Assembly: GCF_004331915.1 (NCBI RefSeq)
Contig: NZ_CP036528.1
Location: 1,608,515 to 1,644,679 of the forward strand
Direction of reading: 5' to 3'
Source: Ureibacillus thermophilus
GTDB lineage: Bacteria > Bacillota > Bacilli > Bacillales_A > Planococcaceae
DNA length: 36,165 nucleotides
Shown: piece after piece, positions 1 to 7,491 of the stretch
Layout of the letters: each line of letters opens with the position of its first letter
How positions within the stretch are numbered: position 1 is the first letter of the stretch
Translations under genes and position numbers: made by a program
Notes under the pieces: model-generated
Seen by the model: only the letters and a program-made list of their open reading frames with translations
The model's database searches: none
Told to the model about the DNA's origin: nothing

Positions 1-59
1 TTGAAAGTGATTGATGGTGGGGAAACTGTTTAATCTTATTTGGGGAATTCTGTTGAGTT

Positions 60-275
60 CTATTTGTGGAAAACTGTTGATTCTAGTTTAGCGTTTACAT
101 CCTCCCATGAGACTCCTATTTTGGTTTCTCTTGGATATTTTATTAGATATCTTTCATTTGTTTCGGGATGTATTAATTCTTCTTTTGCAAGTGTACTTTT
201 TCCACCATAGCCTATTCGTGTCCAATGGCTGATATCTTTCAAATACAATACCCTCCGATATAGAAAATTATGCAC
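60..275 (-). pseudogene. Fragment resembling the N-terminus of a HipA-like kinase
   Basis: This 71-codon minus-strand reading frame contains IGYGGKSTLAKEELI, ERYLIKYPRE and GVSWEDVNAKLES. The pattern (a short glycine loop, then a Lys-bearing strand 'YLIKYPR', then a Ser-Trp-Glu stretch) resembles the start of HipA/PI3K-like kinase proteins found in Firmicutes. Such proteins are usually 250 residues or more, and here the frame stops right after 'LESTVFHK' with no catalytic loop downstream, so it is most likely a truncated remnant. The surrounding DNA is very AT-rich with no other convincing gene. Recognition is from memory of the family and is not strong; a genuine small protein cannot be excluded. 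Confidence 0.35.
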
Positions 276-681
276 TGTATGAAAATTTCCAAATTATTAT
301 TAAAAGGATATGGTTTGATTAAATTCATGAAAAGAAAATGATTGGTCTTTTTGAACATATTACTTATTTCATATTCAATAATACAATATAGTTTTTGAAT
401 TTAATAATTTTTGGTTAAAGTTTTAATTTTTATAAATAATGGGGAATATGTTTAACTTAATTAAAATGATAAGGTATCAAAAATTCTCCCATTCCTACAT
501 ACACACTCGCCTTCTGTTATAATAAATCCCTGTAAACTCCAAAACCGCTCTATTTTCTTCTTTATTTTTCCATTTCTGTAACTTTGATGAGCCCTTGAAA
601 GCGTTGATTAATGCCGTTTTGGTGTTTTCTGTTACACCAATCCCTTTTCATTTAAAAAACTAATGGTACAATGAATTCAGT
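276..681. other. AT-rich intergenic stretch without a convincing gene
   Basis: No reading frame here looks like a real protein. It holds a TATAAT hexamer at 518-523 without a good -35, a 6-bp hairpin TGGTGT/ACACCA around 620-640 followed by a C/T-rich run, and a TACAAT at 667-672 that could be the -10 of nudF, although no clear -35 sits 16-18 bp upstream. On the minus strand near 501-566 a short stretch reads like ...LEFTGIYYNRRR..., faintly resembling the C-terminal end of an IS3-type transposase. That match is too short to call. Confidence 0.4.
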
Positions 682-705
682 ATGAAGGACAAGCGAGGAA
701 TTGGT

Positions 706-1248
706 ATGAAAAAATTTGAAGAAAAAACCGTTCATTCGACAGAGATTTATAAAGGAAAAGTTGTGACGTTAACAGTGGATGATGTGATTTTGCCAAATGG
801 GAAACCTTCCAAACGGGAAATTATCCATCATCCGGGGGCTGTTGCGATCATTCCTATCACGAAAGATGGAAAGATTGTTTTTGTGGAACAATATCGAAAA
901 GCATTGGAACGTTCCATTGTTGAAATTCCAGCTGGGAAGCTCGAGCCGGGAGAGGAGCCGGCCGTTTGTGCAAGAAGGGAATTGGAAGAGGAAACAGGGT
1001 ACGGTGCGAAGGAATTAACTTATATTCAGTCCTTTTACACATCTCCTGGATTTGCCAATGAAATCATTCACCTTTTTGTTGCGGAAGATTTATATAAAAT
1101 TGAAGAAAAACGGGAATCCGATGAAGATGAGTTTGTTTCCATCATTGAGGCAACCGTTGAAGAAGCGGAAGAAATGGTGAAAACTCAGCAAATCTATGAT
1201 GCTAAAACCGCCTTTAGCATACTTTGGGTAAAATTAAACAAAATGTAA
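706..1248 (+). CDS. nudF: ADP-ribose pyrophosphatase, Nudix hydrolase
   Basis: Nudix hydrolase of the ADP-ribose pyrophosphatase type, a cytosolic enzyme hydrolysing ADP-ribose to AMP and ribose 5-phosphate. The Nudix box is clear: GKLEPGEEP followed by ARRELEEETGYGAKEL (the G-x5-E-x7-REUxEExGU pattern), and the family-typical IVEIPAGK and YTSPGFANEIIHLFVAE flank it. The C-terminal 'YDAKTAFSILW' is also typical of NudF. A frame extends up to 682, but ATG 706 is preferred: it follows a GCGAGGAA ribosome site at 693-700 and gives a 180-residue protein starting MKKFEEKTVHS, close to the length of B. subtilis NudF. The B. subtilis neighbours of nudF (spoIIM, fur) follow here as well. Confidence 0.92.
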   Translation: MKKFEEKTVHSTEIYKGKVVTLTVDDVILPNGKPSKREIIHHPGAVAIIPITKDGKIVFVEQYRKALERSIVEIPAGKLEPGEEPAVCARRELEEETGYGAKELTYIQSFYTSPGFANEIIHLFVAEDLYKIEEKRESDEDEFVSIIEATVEEAEEMVKTQQIYDAKTAFSILWVKLNKM

Positions 1249-1259
1249 AATTATGAAGA

Positions 1260-1291
1260 ACGAATTTTTGATAGAATTTAAAAAAATTCGT
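1260..1291. terminator. AT-rich hairpin after nudF, possible terminator
   Basis: ACGAATTTTT (1260-1269) pairs with AAAAATTCGT (1282-1291), a 10-bp stem with a 12-nt loop just past the nudF stop. The stem is A/T rich and is not followed by a T-run on the plus strand, so termination is only possible, not shown. Confidence 0.3.
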
Positions 1292-1293
1292 AC

Positions 1294-1321
1294 TAATAAT
1301 ACTAGTGGACGAGCATAAGCT
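1294..1321 (+). promoter_or_regulatory. Putative SigE-type sporulation promoter
   Basis: TAATAAT (1294-1300) and CATAAGCT (1314-1321), 13 bp apart, resemble the SigE consensus (KMATATT, about 14 bp, CATACAnT) with 6/7 and 6/8 matches. It lies 25 bp before the ATG of the spoIIM-like gene, which in B. subtilis belongs to the SigE regulon. The match is imperfect and untested. Confidence 0.4.
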
Positions 1322-1345
1322 GTTAACAACGAAAGGAGAATGCTT

Positions 1346-1858
1346 ATGTTTCGTTCCGTTTATTTCATTCAATATGCTTTTTTACTAGCAATTGGATTTG
1401 TCAGTGGCGTGATATGTTTTCAAGCCTTTTCTTTGGACAAGTCTATGAATCTTATTAAATTATTAGATCCTAGAGTCTTAGAATTATCCGATGTAACCCT
1501 TTGGCAAATCTTTCTTCCTATTATTGTATGGGGATTATTTGTATTATTTTTTACAACCCATCCATATCTCCATTTTTTTGCTAAACTAGTAGTAGCTGTG
1601 AAAGCGACATTTTTTGGATTTGGTTCAGTTTTTTTGCTGACGCAACAGGAATCAATTCTAGTATATAGTGTTTGGTGGTTTCCATTTCAGTTGATTTATT
1701 GTATCTTACTATTAGCGTTATGTTCCGTCTTTGGAGCCCGAAAAGCTGGACCAAATCGAAAGTTTGTATTTAATAAGAAATTATTTTTTACATTGGCCGT
1801 CGCATTTACCATTATGGGATTAGGGGAAATAATGGTGATTTCATATATTATTAACTAA
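1346..1858 (+). CDS. spoIIM: Divergent SpoIIM-like (DUF95) integral membrane protein
   Basis: A 170-residue, very hydrophobic protein with about five predicted membrane segments (near residues 5-28, 50-68, 75-98, 104-125 and 145-168). The stretch 'VKATFFGFGSVFLLTQQ' followed by two more hydrophobic helices lines up with the 'KG..IGF..GFL..Q' core of SpoIIM/DUF95, and the gene sits exactly where B. subtilis has spoIIM, between nudF and fur. SpoIIM is part of the SpoIID-SpoIIM-SpoIIP complex needed for peptidoglycan remodelling during engulfment of the forespore. It is about 40 residues shorter than B. subtilis SpoIIM and poorly conserved, so the name rests mainly on position and topology. ATG 1346 is chosen over 1340 because the AAAGGAG site at 1332-1338 overlaps the earlier ATG. 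Confidence 0.6.
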   Translation: MFRSVYFIQYAFLLAIGFVSGVICFQAFSLDKSMNLIKLLDPRVLELSDVTLWQIFLPIIVWGLFVLFFTTHPYLHFFAKLVVAVKATFFGFGSVFLLTQQESILVYSVWWFPFQLIYCILLLALCSVFGARKAGPNRKFVFNKKLFFTLAVAFTIMGLGEIMVISYIIN

Positions 1859-1866
1859 CACTATTC

Positions 1867-1896
1867 TTGTAATTGCTTTTATTCTTTTGTTATAAT
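1867..1896 (+). promoter_or_regulatory. Probable SigA promoter of fur
   Basis: TTGTAA (1867-1872), an 18-bp spacer and a perfect TATAAT (1891-1896) lie directly upstream of the fur ribosome site. This suggests fur has its own vegetative promoter, separate from the sporulation gene before it. Confidence 0.6.
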
Positions 1897-1920
1897 GGAA
1901 TGTGTTTAGGAGGGCGTCAT

Positions 1921-2379
1921 ATGGAAAGCCGTATTGATCGTATAAAAAAGCAGTTACATAGTGCTGGCTATAAACTGACGCCACAACGTGAAGCGACAGT
2001 TGCAGTACTATTGGAACACGAAGAAGACCATTTAAGCGCAGAAGATGTTTACTTATTGGTGAAAGAAAAAGCGCCTGAAATCGGTCTTGCCACAGTGTAT
2101 CGCACTCTTGAGTTGTTAACGGAATTGAAAATTGTCGATAAAATTAATTTTGGAGATGGCGTATCTAGATACGACCTTCGACAAGAGGGTGCCAAACACT
2201 TTCATCATCATTTAGTTTGTATTGAATGTGGCTCAGTGGATGAAATTCAAGAAGATTTGCTAGAAGAGGTAGAAATGGTCGTAGAAAAACGATGGAATTT
2301 CATTATTAAAGATCATCGACTCACATTCCATGGAATTTGTCATCGATGCCAAGAAAAGGGAACAATAGAAAATGAATAA
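1921..2379 (+). CDS. fur: Ferric uptake regulator Fur
   Basis: Iron-responsive repressor of the Fur family, 152 residues from ATG 1921. An AGGAGG ribosome site around 1908-1913 sets the start. The N-terminal winged helix contains LTPQREATVAVLLEHEEDHLSAEDVY and the recognition region GLATVYRTLELL. The C-terminal metal-binding and dimerisation half contains HFHHHLVC followed by CGSVDEI (first Cys-x2-Cys pair) and CHRCQ near the end (second pair), the structural zinc ligands of Bacillus Fur. In Bacillus, Fur represses siderophore and heme/iron uptake genes when Fe(II) is plentiful. PerR and Zur are related, but position (before xerD) and motifs favour Fur. It is followed immediately by a repeat element rather than the small yqzK gene found in B. 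subtilis. Confidence 0.93.
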   Translation: MESRIDRIKKQLHSAGYKLTPQREATVAVLLEHEEDHLSAEDVYLLVKEKAPEIGLATVYRTLELLTELKIVDKINFGDGVSRYDLRQEGAKHFHHHLVCIECGSVDEIQEDLLEEVEMVVEKRWNFIIKDHRLTFHGICHRCQEKGTIENE

Positions 2380-2380
2380 T

Positions 2381-2645
2381 GAGGCTGGGACATAAACAAA
2401 AAATTAAAGGGACAGTTGAAAGAGTTTTGATAAAAAATTGATATAACGAAAAATTGATTGAAGTGACGGGGCGAGTTCCTGTCTCGCACGCTTAGTCGCA
2501 AAGCGGAGCAAGCTCAAGGAAGTAAATTCAAAGTTTTCCTGTGACGAGCCCTCTCGAGACCACGAGGAGCGAAGGAATGACTCAGAGGATGCTCGAGCCG
2601 GGCCCGCGGAAAGCGTCCCCGGAACGGAAATCAATTTTAATAACA
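2381..2645 (+). repeat. GC-rich intergenic repeat, copy A
   Basis: A 265-bp element starting 2 bp after the fur stop with GAGGCTGGGACATAA and ending with GCGGAAAGCG-TCCCCGGAACGG-AAATCAATTTT. It is nearly identical, in inverted orientation, to 32674-32928; I count about ten differences over some 210 aligned bases. It shares both end modules with 32467-32664. The GC-rich core stands out against the AT-rich surroundings. Similar intergenic sequences with 'GCGGAAAGCG...GGAACGGAAATCAA' ends are familiar from many Bacillales genomes, where they carry no genes. Reading frames across it are low-complexity by-products. Confidence 0.85.
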
Positions 2646-2655
2646 AATCTAAAAA

Positions 2656-2685
2656 ACATCATTTTCTCCTTGGAGAAAATGATGT
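2656..2685 (-). terminator. Hairpin terminator, left copy of a duplicated 30-bp palindrome
   Basis: ACATCATTTTCTCC / GGAGAAAATGATGT is a perfect 14-bp stem around TT. On the plus strand it is preceded by AAAAAA, so the T-tract lies on the minus strand (GATGTTTTTTAGATTT). It is identical over all 30 bp to 2870-2899. Confidence 0.7.
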
Positions 2686-2869
2686 CAGCTTGTAGACAAA
2701 GTCCCTAACTAGTGGCCAAATCTACAGGCTTTTTTTGTATAATAGGGATAGAATTCTTGGTTAACGGGGGAAATTTAGGATGTTACAAGAATCTTAGAAA
2801 ATGATGAGCAAAAAAAAGACAAACCCCAACTCAAATGAAGCATTTGAGTTGGGGTTTGTCGACAGTCTG
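2686..2869. mobile_element. 184-bp transposase-less element (MITE or IS deletion derivative) inserted in a terminator
   Basis: The ends form an imperfect inverted repeat: CAGCTTGTAGACAAAGTCC at 2686 versus CAGACTGTCGACAAACCCC read inward from 2869 (14 of 19 positions match). On both sides lies the same 30-bp terminator hairpin (2656-2685 and 2870-2899), as expected for a target-site duplication. Outside the hairpins the left flank AAATCTAAAAAA mirrors the right flank TTTTTTTTAGATTT, so the empty site would be a normal bidirectional terminator. Inside are a TATAAT, an 'AACGGGGG...ATG' that looks like an orphaned translation start with a stop after five codons, and a 20-bp hairpin. The parent may be an IS1182-like element, which is a guess. 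Confidence 0.6.
2818..2860 (-). terminator. Perfect 20-bp hairpin near the right end of the small element
   Basis: GAC plus AAACCCCAACTCAAATG (2818-2837) pairs perfectly with 2841-2860 around a 3-nt AAG loop. The A-run at 2810-2817 becomes an 8-T tract on the minus strand, so it has the form of a strong minus-strand terminator, probably insulating the element from outside transcription. Confidence 0.6.
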
Positions 2870-2899
2870 ACATCATTTTCTCCTTGGAGAAAATGATGT
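2870..2899 (+). terminator. Hairpin terminator, right copy of the duplicated palindrome
   Basis: The same 30-bp palindrome as 2656-2685, here followed by TTTTTTTTAGATTT and then ATTCCAACCTC, the reverse complement of the GAGGTTGGAAT module seen at other repeats in this window. Confidence 0.75.
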
Positions 2900-3084
2900 T
2901 TTTTTTAGATTTATTCCAACCTCGTTTTTTGTTGAAATGTTTTTGTTGTTATTATGTTCGAAGAAAGATATTCCATATATGCGATTATTTTCTTCTTTGC
3001 TTGCTTTCTATTCTCACTTAATTTAAAATTTTCTTATTATTTCCTTTTCATTTGAAAAAAAGGAGAATTGCAGCTTTTGAAACT

Positions 3085-3659
3085 ATGAAAAGTGTTTCAT
3101 ATAATCGAAATTTGATTGTCAGTATATTGCTTGCGGCATCTTTTGTTTCTTTGCTGAATCAAACGTTGCTCATTGTGGCATTGTCATTAATAGTGGAAGA
3201 ATTTCCCATAAGCCCAATACTGGCCCAATAGGTGACAACGGGCTTCATGCTGGTCAATGGTGTCATGATTCCCATTACCGCCTTTCTGATTGGAAAATAT
3301 AGCAGCAAAGCTTTATTAATTTTTGATCTTGGCATTTTTGCCATTGGAACCTTGATTGGTGCTATCACGCCGAATTTTTGGCTACTCATCGTTGCAAGGA
3401 TCGTTCAGGCCATCGGGGGCGGGTATGTTGATGCCGTTGATGCAGACGGTGATTTTCTCCATCTATCCCGTGGAAAAACGCGGGTTAGCGATGGGGATGA
3501 GCGGATTGGTGGTCGGTTTTGCTCCGGCTATCGGACCGACTCTTGCAGGAAGGAATCAAAATCGTCTTTTTCGTTGCGATGCTTTTCGGTGCGGTCGACC
3601 TGCTTCTCTCCTTCTTCCTTACAAAAAAGGAAAAGTTTCCGATGGAAAGCGAGAATTGA
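3085..3659 (+). pseudogene. Degenerate DHA2-type multidrug MFS transporter
   Basis: Remains of a 14-helix drug:H+ antiporter of the EmrB/QacA/LmrB group. Reading from ATG 3085: NRNLIVSILLAASFVSLLNQTLLIVALSLIVEEF, then the family motif 'AQW(L/V)TTGFMLVNG' where the Trp codon is TAG (3229-3231). After the stop the same frame continues VTTGFMLVNGVMIPITAFLIG. A five-G run near 3415-3420 shifts the frame; the next frame gives AGMLMPLMQTVIFSIYPVEKRG and MGMSGLVVGFAPAIGPTLAG (motif C). An internal deletion then joins to a third frame reading VFFVAMLFGAVDLLLSFFLTKKE and stopping at 3657-3659. The C-terminal half is missing. Three independent lesions make it non-functional. Confidence 0.85.
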
Positions 3660-3806
3660 TTGTTTCCTAGCAACACTTGATAAGGATAGCCGAGCAGAAA
3701 GAAATGCCTGAATCTATCCTTTCCATTGTTTTGTTATCAGAAAATTCCGTCATATGTTGGGCGGGCGGTTTAAAACAAGATTCATTGATTGAGAGGTGGG
3801 GTCACC

Positions 3807-5048
3807 TTGAAACGTATTCACTATAGTTGGGTTATATTAATCATTTCATTTTTCTCCATTCTGGCAGCAGGAATCGTGGTTTCATCCTCTGGCGTTTTCT
3901 TGAGCCCATTTGAGAAAGAATTTGGCTGGGATCGCTCCATCATTTCCCTTTCCTTTGGAATCTGCATGCTTTTCTACGGAATAGCAGGCCCTTTTATGGC
4001 CGCCTTATTGGAAAAATGGAAAATGAAGAAAATGATACTCGCTTCAATGGGAATTTTGCTGGCCGGGCTCTTTTTGACCTTCTTCATGAAACAATCCTGG
4101 CAATTGATTATCATCTGGGGAACAATCCTTGGTCTCGGTTCCAGTCTTTTTTTAACCGTTCTAAGTCCCTATGTGGCGAATCATTGGTTCAAGGAAAAAA
4201 GAGGGCTTGCCACCGGGATCCTGGCAGCGAGCACCGCAACGGGCCAGTTACTATTACTGCCCATCTTGGCGATGATTATTGAAAATTATTCATGGCGTTC
4301 AGCAATCGGGTTCATCATTGCGATTCTGATGGTAATGACCCTGATCATCTTTTTCTTTATGAAAAATTCGCCCAAGGAAATGGGGATTTTACCCTATGGC
4401 CAACTTGAGGAGATGGAGGAAACAAAGAATACACACCATGGCAATCCTGTCGTGGTAGCATTCGGGGGATTGGCTGAAGCCGTAAAGAAAAAAGAATTTT
4501 GGTTGTTGGCCGGAAGTTTCTTTATTTGCGGCTGTTCAACAATAGGGCTAATCGGGACCCATTTTGTATCCTATTGCATCAGTTTTGGGATCCCGCTTGT
4601 CACCGCAGCTTCACTGCTCTCTTTTATGGGGATTTTTAATATTTTGGGGACGACGCTCTCCGGTTGGCTGTCTGACCGTTTTGATAATCGATGGCTGCTA
4701 TTTTTTTACTATCTTTTAAGAGGAATTTCTTTAGTGGTGCTGCCATTTTTATTAATGAACGGCCACATGGCCTGGCTTATTGTATTTACCGTGTTTTACG
4801 GCTTGGATTGGATTGCCACGGTGCCTCCAACCATCAATATTTCAAGGCAAATATTTGGCGTGCAGAAGAGTGCGGTCATTTACGGCTGGGTATATGCTGC
4901 CCACCAGGCTGGCGCCGCTTTCGCCGCCTACGGGGGAGGACTGGTCTATAAATACTTTAATACGTATACATGGGCTTTTTTTATGGCAGGCATTTTCTGT
5001 GTTTTAGCAAGCCTATTTGTCATTGTGATCAAAAAACAGCAACATTAG
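3807..5048 (+). CDS. MFS transporter, OFA/monocarboxylate-type
   Basis: A 413-residue polytopic membrane protein with 12 predicted helices and a central cytoplasmic loop near residues 190-225. Features fit the oxalate/formate-antiporter and monocarboxylate-transporter branch of the MFS: YSWVILIISFFSILAAG at the first helix, GWDRSIISLSFGICMLFYG, WFKEKRGLATGILAAS after helix 4, and SGWLSDRFDNRW between helices 8 and 9. Substrate cannot be told; small organic anions are typical. A TTG start at 3807 follows a GAGGTGG site at 3793-3799; an upstream TTG at 3789 would overlap that site. It stands alone, ends at a bidirectional terminator, and is more GC-balanced than its surroundings, which may reflect acquisition. 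Confidence 0.8.
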   Translation: MKRIHYSWVILIISFFSILAAGIVVSSSGVFLSPFEKEFGWDRSIISLSFGICMLFYGIAGPFMAALLEKWKMKKMILASMGILLAGLFLTFFMKQSWQLIIIWGTILGLGSSLFLTVLSPYVANHWFKEKRGLATGILAASTATGQLLLLPILAMIIENYSWRSAIGFIIAILMVMTLIIFFFMKNSPKEMGILPYGQLEEMEETKNTHHGNPVVVAFGGLAEAVKKKEFWLLAGSFFICGCSTIGLIGTHFVSYCISFGIPLVTAASLLSFMGIFNILGTTLSGWLSDRFDNRWLLFFYYLLRGISLVVLPFLLMNGHMAWLIVFTVFYGLDWIATVPPTINISRQIFGVQKSAVIYGWVYAAHQAGAAFAAYGGGLVYKYFNTYTWAFFMAGIFCVLASLFVIVIKKQQH

Positions 5049-5108
5049 ATTTTCAGATTTATCCATAGGGGGACATTGGGTGAAGATATGCAACACCTCA
5101 ATACCCAT

Positions 5109-5138
5109 AAAAAAGAGCGAAAATTCTTCGCTCTTTTT
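5109..5138. terminator. Bidirectional terminator between convergent genes
   Basis: AAAAAGAGCGAA (about 5110-5121) pairs with TTCGCTCTTTTT (5127-5138) around a 5-nt loop. A-run before and T-run after make it usable from both sides, serving the MFS gene on the plus strand and the solute-binding-protein remnant on the minus strand. Confidence 0.85.
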
Positions 5139-5178
5139 GTCGGATGAATGGCCTGGCTTCTATTTGGATTATTATTAT

Positions 5179-6013
5179 TCAAATAATTTCGGATAAATCG
5201 TTTTTTGCGATCAATACCACCGCTTCCGCAATGCGTGGGCCAGGTCTGTCTAAAATATCCGCATTCAATTCATAGACATTCCCATTTTTAATCGCTATCA
5301 CGGGTTCCCAACCTAGTCGGGATTTGATTTCTTCTGCAGGATTTTCAGCATAATACACTGTTGTAATGATGGCATCCGGATTCCGGTTGATGAGATCTTC
5401 TTCTGTTATAGAGAACCAACCTTGTTGATCCGCATAAATATTTTCAACACCGGTCGCTTCAATCAGCTCCTGTTGGAATGTGCCTGAACCGATGGACCAA
5501 ATATCCGGTGCAGGAGCGATTTCAAAATAGACTTTTTTCTTCTGCTTAATTTGATCTGTTTTTTCTTTTATGGCAGCAAACTGATCTTTAATTTTTTCAA
5601 CCAATTTTTTACCTTTGTCTTCAATGCCCATCACTTGGGCAATTTGTCCGATGTCGCCGTACACATCCTCAATAGAGCTGGCGGATTGGGTGACAAACAC
5701 TTTCAATCCCGTGCTTTCCAACTGCTCCACTTGTTCCTCTCCGCCCATTGTGTAGGCAAATCGCACATCCGGATTCAATTCAATGACCCTTTCCAAGTTC
5801 ACATTGATTGTGTCGGATACTTTTTCAATGTTTTGCACTTCTTCCCGCCATTTATCGTAATCTGTCACACCGATCACTTTGTGGCCAACGCCCAATTCAA
5901 ATAAAATTTCCGTATTGCTTGGCTGCAACGAAATGACGGTTTCAGGCACTTTATCAAATGTGATTTCCACCCCGTGATCATCCGCCACCGTGTATGAATC
6001 GCCGGGTTTTTTG
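5179..6013 (-). pseudogene. ABC transporter substrate-binding protein (BtuF/FecB-like), 5' end lost to an IS
   Basis: The protein part contains the periplasmic-binding fold of the B12/iron-siderophore type: VISLQPSNTEILFELGVGHKVIGV, RVIELNPDVRFAYTM, FEIAPAPDIWSIGSGTFQQELIEATG and NRNPDAIITTVYY. Members of this family in Gram-positives are lipoproteins with a signal peptide and lipobox Cys. Here the reading frame runs on to 6120, but its first 35 codons are read from the insertion sequence that starts at 6014, so the native sequence begins only at 'KKPGDSYTVADDHG'. There is no signal peptide or lipobox, so a product would stay in the cytoplasm. No permease or ATPase gene is adjacent. The missing 5' end does not reappear beyond the IS, which suggests a deletion accompanied the insertion. 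Confidence 0.8.
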
Positions 6014-7370
6014 GGCTCTATAATATTTGGTGTTGGTGGATACAACCAGCACCATTTTTTTACATAAAAAAATGAGACATGTGACAAACTCTGGTAAAAT
6101 GTAATCGACCAAAACCACATTTACAAGGAGTGATGTCACATGTCTCATCATTATTCTATACGTAATTTATTAAATATTAAAGATAAAAATATCACATTTG
6201 ATGAAAATTTTTGTGCAGAAGAACTCATTAAAGGGGTCCAATCAAAAGTCTTTTATGGCCAATTAACTTATCAACCAAAAGCTTGTTATGCTTGTGGCCA
6301 TGTATTCGATGATCAAATCATTAAACACGGTTTTAAAACGTCTCTCATTAAAATGCCTAGTGTTTCAGGTTTTCATACCTATTTAAAATTGCGTAAACAG
6401 CGTTCTTTCTGTAAACATTGTCATTCCACGTTTACTTTAAAAACGAGCGTCGTGGCTAAAAACTATTGCATTTCCAACAATATCAAAGTATCAATTGCTT
6501 TAAACGCCAAAGATAAAATCTCCGAAAAAGATATTGCGATGAAACATAATGTATCTTATGCCACTGTCAGTAGAGTCATTGACAGCTTTTATAGCTACTA
6601 TCAGCCGAATGTTCACTATCTTCCTAAGCACCTGTGTTTTGATGAGTTTAAATCAGTGAAATCCGCAGCTGGAGCGATGGCCTTTATTTTCTGCGACTCT
6701 GAAACGGGGGAGATGGTGGATATCGTGGAGGACCGAAGATTACCTGTCCTCAAAGAGTATTTCTTACGGTATTCCAAGAAGGCGAGAGATGCGGTAAAAA
6801 CGATTGTCATCGATATGTACAGCCCTTATATTTCCAAGAAGTTTTCCCTAAAGCGGAAATCATACTCGACAAATTCCATATCCTCCAACTATTTAGCAGA
6901 GCTTTAAACAAAACGCGCATCAACGTTATGAATCGGGATAAAAAGAATTACAATAAATTGAAAACATACTGGAAGCTCCTTTGAGTTATATCAATACGTA
7001 CAACATTGCATCAAAATCAAAGACTTTGAGCTCCTATAGAAAACATTAGAGAATAAACAAAATATCGTTTCCAGCTATATGAAAACCGCCATCAAGACAA
7101 TCAACAAATACATCCATTACGTGGAGAATACGTTGAAATACGATTATAACAACGGCATTTTAGAGGGGATTCATAACAAAATCAAGGTGATGAAACGCAT
7201 TTCTTTCGGTTATCGCTGCTTCCACCATTTTAAAAATCGGATTATGATTACCCAAAATTTAATCACAATGAAAAAAGCTTAGAGGATTCGAAGTTCCTTT
7301 TTAAGCTGTACGGTTGCATATACCAGAAAAGTCACTAAAACTTTTCACCAACATCATTTGACAAAGAACC
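6014..7370 (+). mobile_element. Degenerate ISL3-family insertion sequence
   Basis: A 1357-bp element defined by related ends: GGCTCT...TTTGGTGTTGGTG at 6014-6038 and, read inward from 7370, GGTTCTTTGTC...TGATGTTGGTG. The inner TGTTGGTG is perfect, the outer part about 60% matching. ISL3-family ends of the form GGYTCTTTGT... fit. No 8-bp direct repeat is seen next to the ends (GTTTTTTG on the left, GAAAAATG on the right), so one flank was probably rearranged. The element cuts off the 5' end of the substrate-binding-protein gene. Its transposase is broken. Confidence 0.75.
6140..7282 (+). pseudogene. ISL3-family transposase, frameshifted
   Basis: The first 255 codons are open and contain the N-terminal zinc-ribbon (CYACGH and CKHCH), a helix-turn-helix region (KISEKDIAMKHNVSYATVSRVI) and the first catalytic Asp in CFDEFKS; the second Asp follows in VIDMYSPYI. 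Near 6830 the frame shifts: the frame ending at 6907 reads nonsense, while another reads EVFPKAEIILDKFHILQLFSRALNK and stops at TGA near 6982. A further in-frame TAG lies near 7040, in '...DFELL*KTLENKQNIVSSYMK'. The last piece, 7079-7282, holds the catalytic Glu in ILEGIHNKIKVMKR. Full ISL3 transposases have about 400-440 residues. With at least three lesions it cannot act on its own. Confidence 0.85.
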
Positions 7371-7491
7371 GAAAAATGCAGTAAATTTTTGTATATATTT
7401 GGAATTATTTTGGAAATTTACGTAAATACGAGGTTCTATTCATGCTTGTATGAGGTCAAAAAAATCTCTATTATTGAGATAAGGAAGGGAC

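Noticed and set aside
1890-1910. PerR-box-like TTATAAT near the fur promoter
   Set aside because: Only one half-site matches; the second half does not, and the match is simply the -10 hexamer.
2404-2646. 80-codon minus-strand frame, and similar frames at 32471-32671 and 32481-32795
   Set aside because: They lie inside the GC-rich intergenic repeat, change frame between copies and are rich in Ser/Arg/Gly by composition only; no ribosome site or family motif.
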